Shown here piece after piece: positions 63,809 to 64,000 of a DNA stretch of 64,000 bases. The first letter of the stretch is position 1, and the number at the start of each line of letters is the position of its first letter. Source of the DNA: a bacterium. Its GTDB lineage: Bacteria > Oederibacteriota > CAKKQC01. The stretch covers positions 1 to 64,000 of the forward strand of contig CAKKQC010000034.1 of NCBI GenBank assembly GCA_919901855.1. The letters run 5' to 3'. The notes under the pieces were generated by a model that did no database searches, had not been told where the DNA came from, and was given only the letters and a program-made list of their open reading frames with translations. The position numbers and the translations under genes are program-made.

Positions 63809-64000
63809 ATGGGACGGCTCGACGGCAAGGTGGCCCTGATCACGGGGTCGGCACGCGGCATCGGGTTCGCGACGGCGCAGCTCTTCGCGAAGGAAGGCGC
63901 GCTCGTCGGGATCTGCGACCTCAAGGAGGAGGACTCGAAGGCGGCGGCGAAGAAGCTCGGAGAGGTCGGCAAGGAGGGCGTCGGGTTCGCGATGAACGTC
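63809..64000 (+). CDS. fabG: 3-oxoacyl-ACP reductase FabG, 5' part (cut by window end)
   Basis: The first 64 codons are present, starting ATG 63809 after a GGAGG ribosome-binding site at 63798-63802. [26 protein letters not shown] contains the TGxxxGIG NADPH-binding motif of short-chain dehydrogenases. [17 protein letters not shown] follows. It would reduce 3-ketoacyl-ACP in fatty-acid elongation. The identity as FabG, rather than another SDR, rests mainly on its place after fabD. Confidence 0.88.
   Translation, partial: MGRLDGKVALITGSARGIGFATAQLFAKEGALVGICDLKEEDSKAAAKKLGEVGKEGVGFAMNV

Overview
The window is high-GC bacterial DNA (about 75% GC in a sample line of the polA gene). It probably comes from an uncultured diderm: it encodes two PorV/UPF0164-type outer-membrane barrels, another probable outer-membrane protein, lipoproteins with lipoboxes, and an EnvC-CtpA-polysaccharide deacetylase envelope cluster. 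The mix of large secreted beta-propeller/CARDB proteins, PorV-like barrels and a type IX-like C-terminal domain suggests a candidate phylum such as Elusimicrobiota, Fibrobacterota or a relative. The sequence alone does not fix the phylum. Coding density is very high. Most neighbouring genes overlap by ATGA or GTGA, and several promoters sit so close to the start codon that leaderless transcripts are likely.

Layout. (1) 1-13367 (+): four chained genes for secreted proteins: the end of a propeller/FN3/FlgD-like protein, a clan-MA zinc protease, an unknown exported protein, and a 3266-residue multi-domain giant. This stretch is visibly less GC-rich than the rest. (2) 13421-26022: five paralogous GT-C-type polytopic membrane proteins, three on + (with TPR-like tails) and two on -. 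A VapBC-like toxin-antitoxin pair lies at the end of the minus-strand group. (3) 26034-29711: divergent aconitase (-) and dapA (+), sharing a 69-bp promoter region. (4) 28818-40240 (+): a long, tightly packed run of dapA, PorV-like barrel, outer-membrane protein, polA, EnvC-like factor, inactive S41 protease, active S41 protease (CtpA type), divergent polysaccharide deacetylase and lipoprotein. This is an envelope and peptidoglycan programme with polA inside it. (5) 40237-44243: tRNA-Arg(CCG), a secreted propeller-like protein, a class II aldolase and a rhamnulokinase. The last two are separated by a perfect 27-bp inverted repeat built of octamers, which overlaps the rhaB promoter and start codon. 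(6) 44282-50697: a 1667-residue secreted propeller/CARDB protein with a type IX-like C-terminal domain, overlapping a PorV-barrel/CsgG-like fusion. (7) 50707-59875: ribose-type binding lipoprotein and permease, a 1251-residue DUF11-type secreted protein, tRNA-Lys(CTT), and a binding protein with MalF/MalG-type permeases. Neither sugar ABC set has an ATPase gene here. (8) 59953-64000: a clear sigma70-type promoter and leader hairpin, then yceD-rpmF-plsX-fabH-fabD-fabG, with fabG cut by the window end.

No CRISPR array, rRNA, transposase, integrase or phage gene was seen. The most unusual points are the operator-like palindrome at rhaB, the PorV-CsgG fusion coupled to a CTD-bearing giant, the five-member GT-C family and the paired inactive/active S41 proteases.
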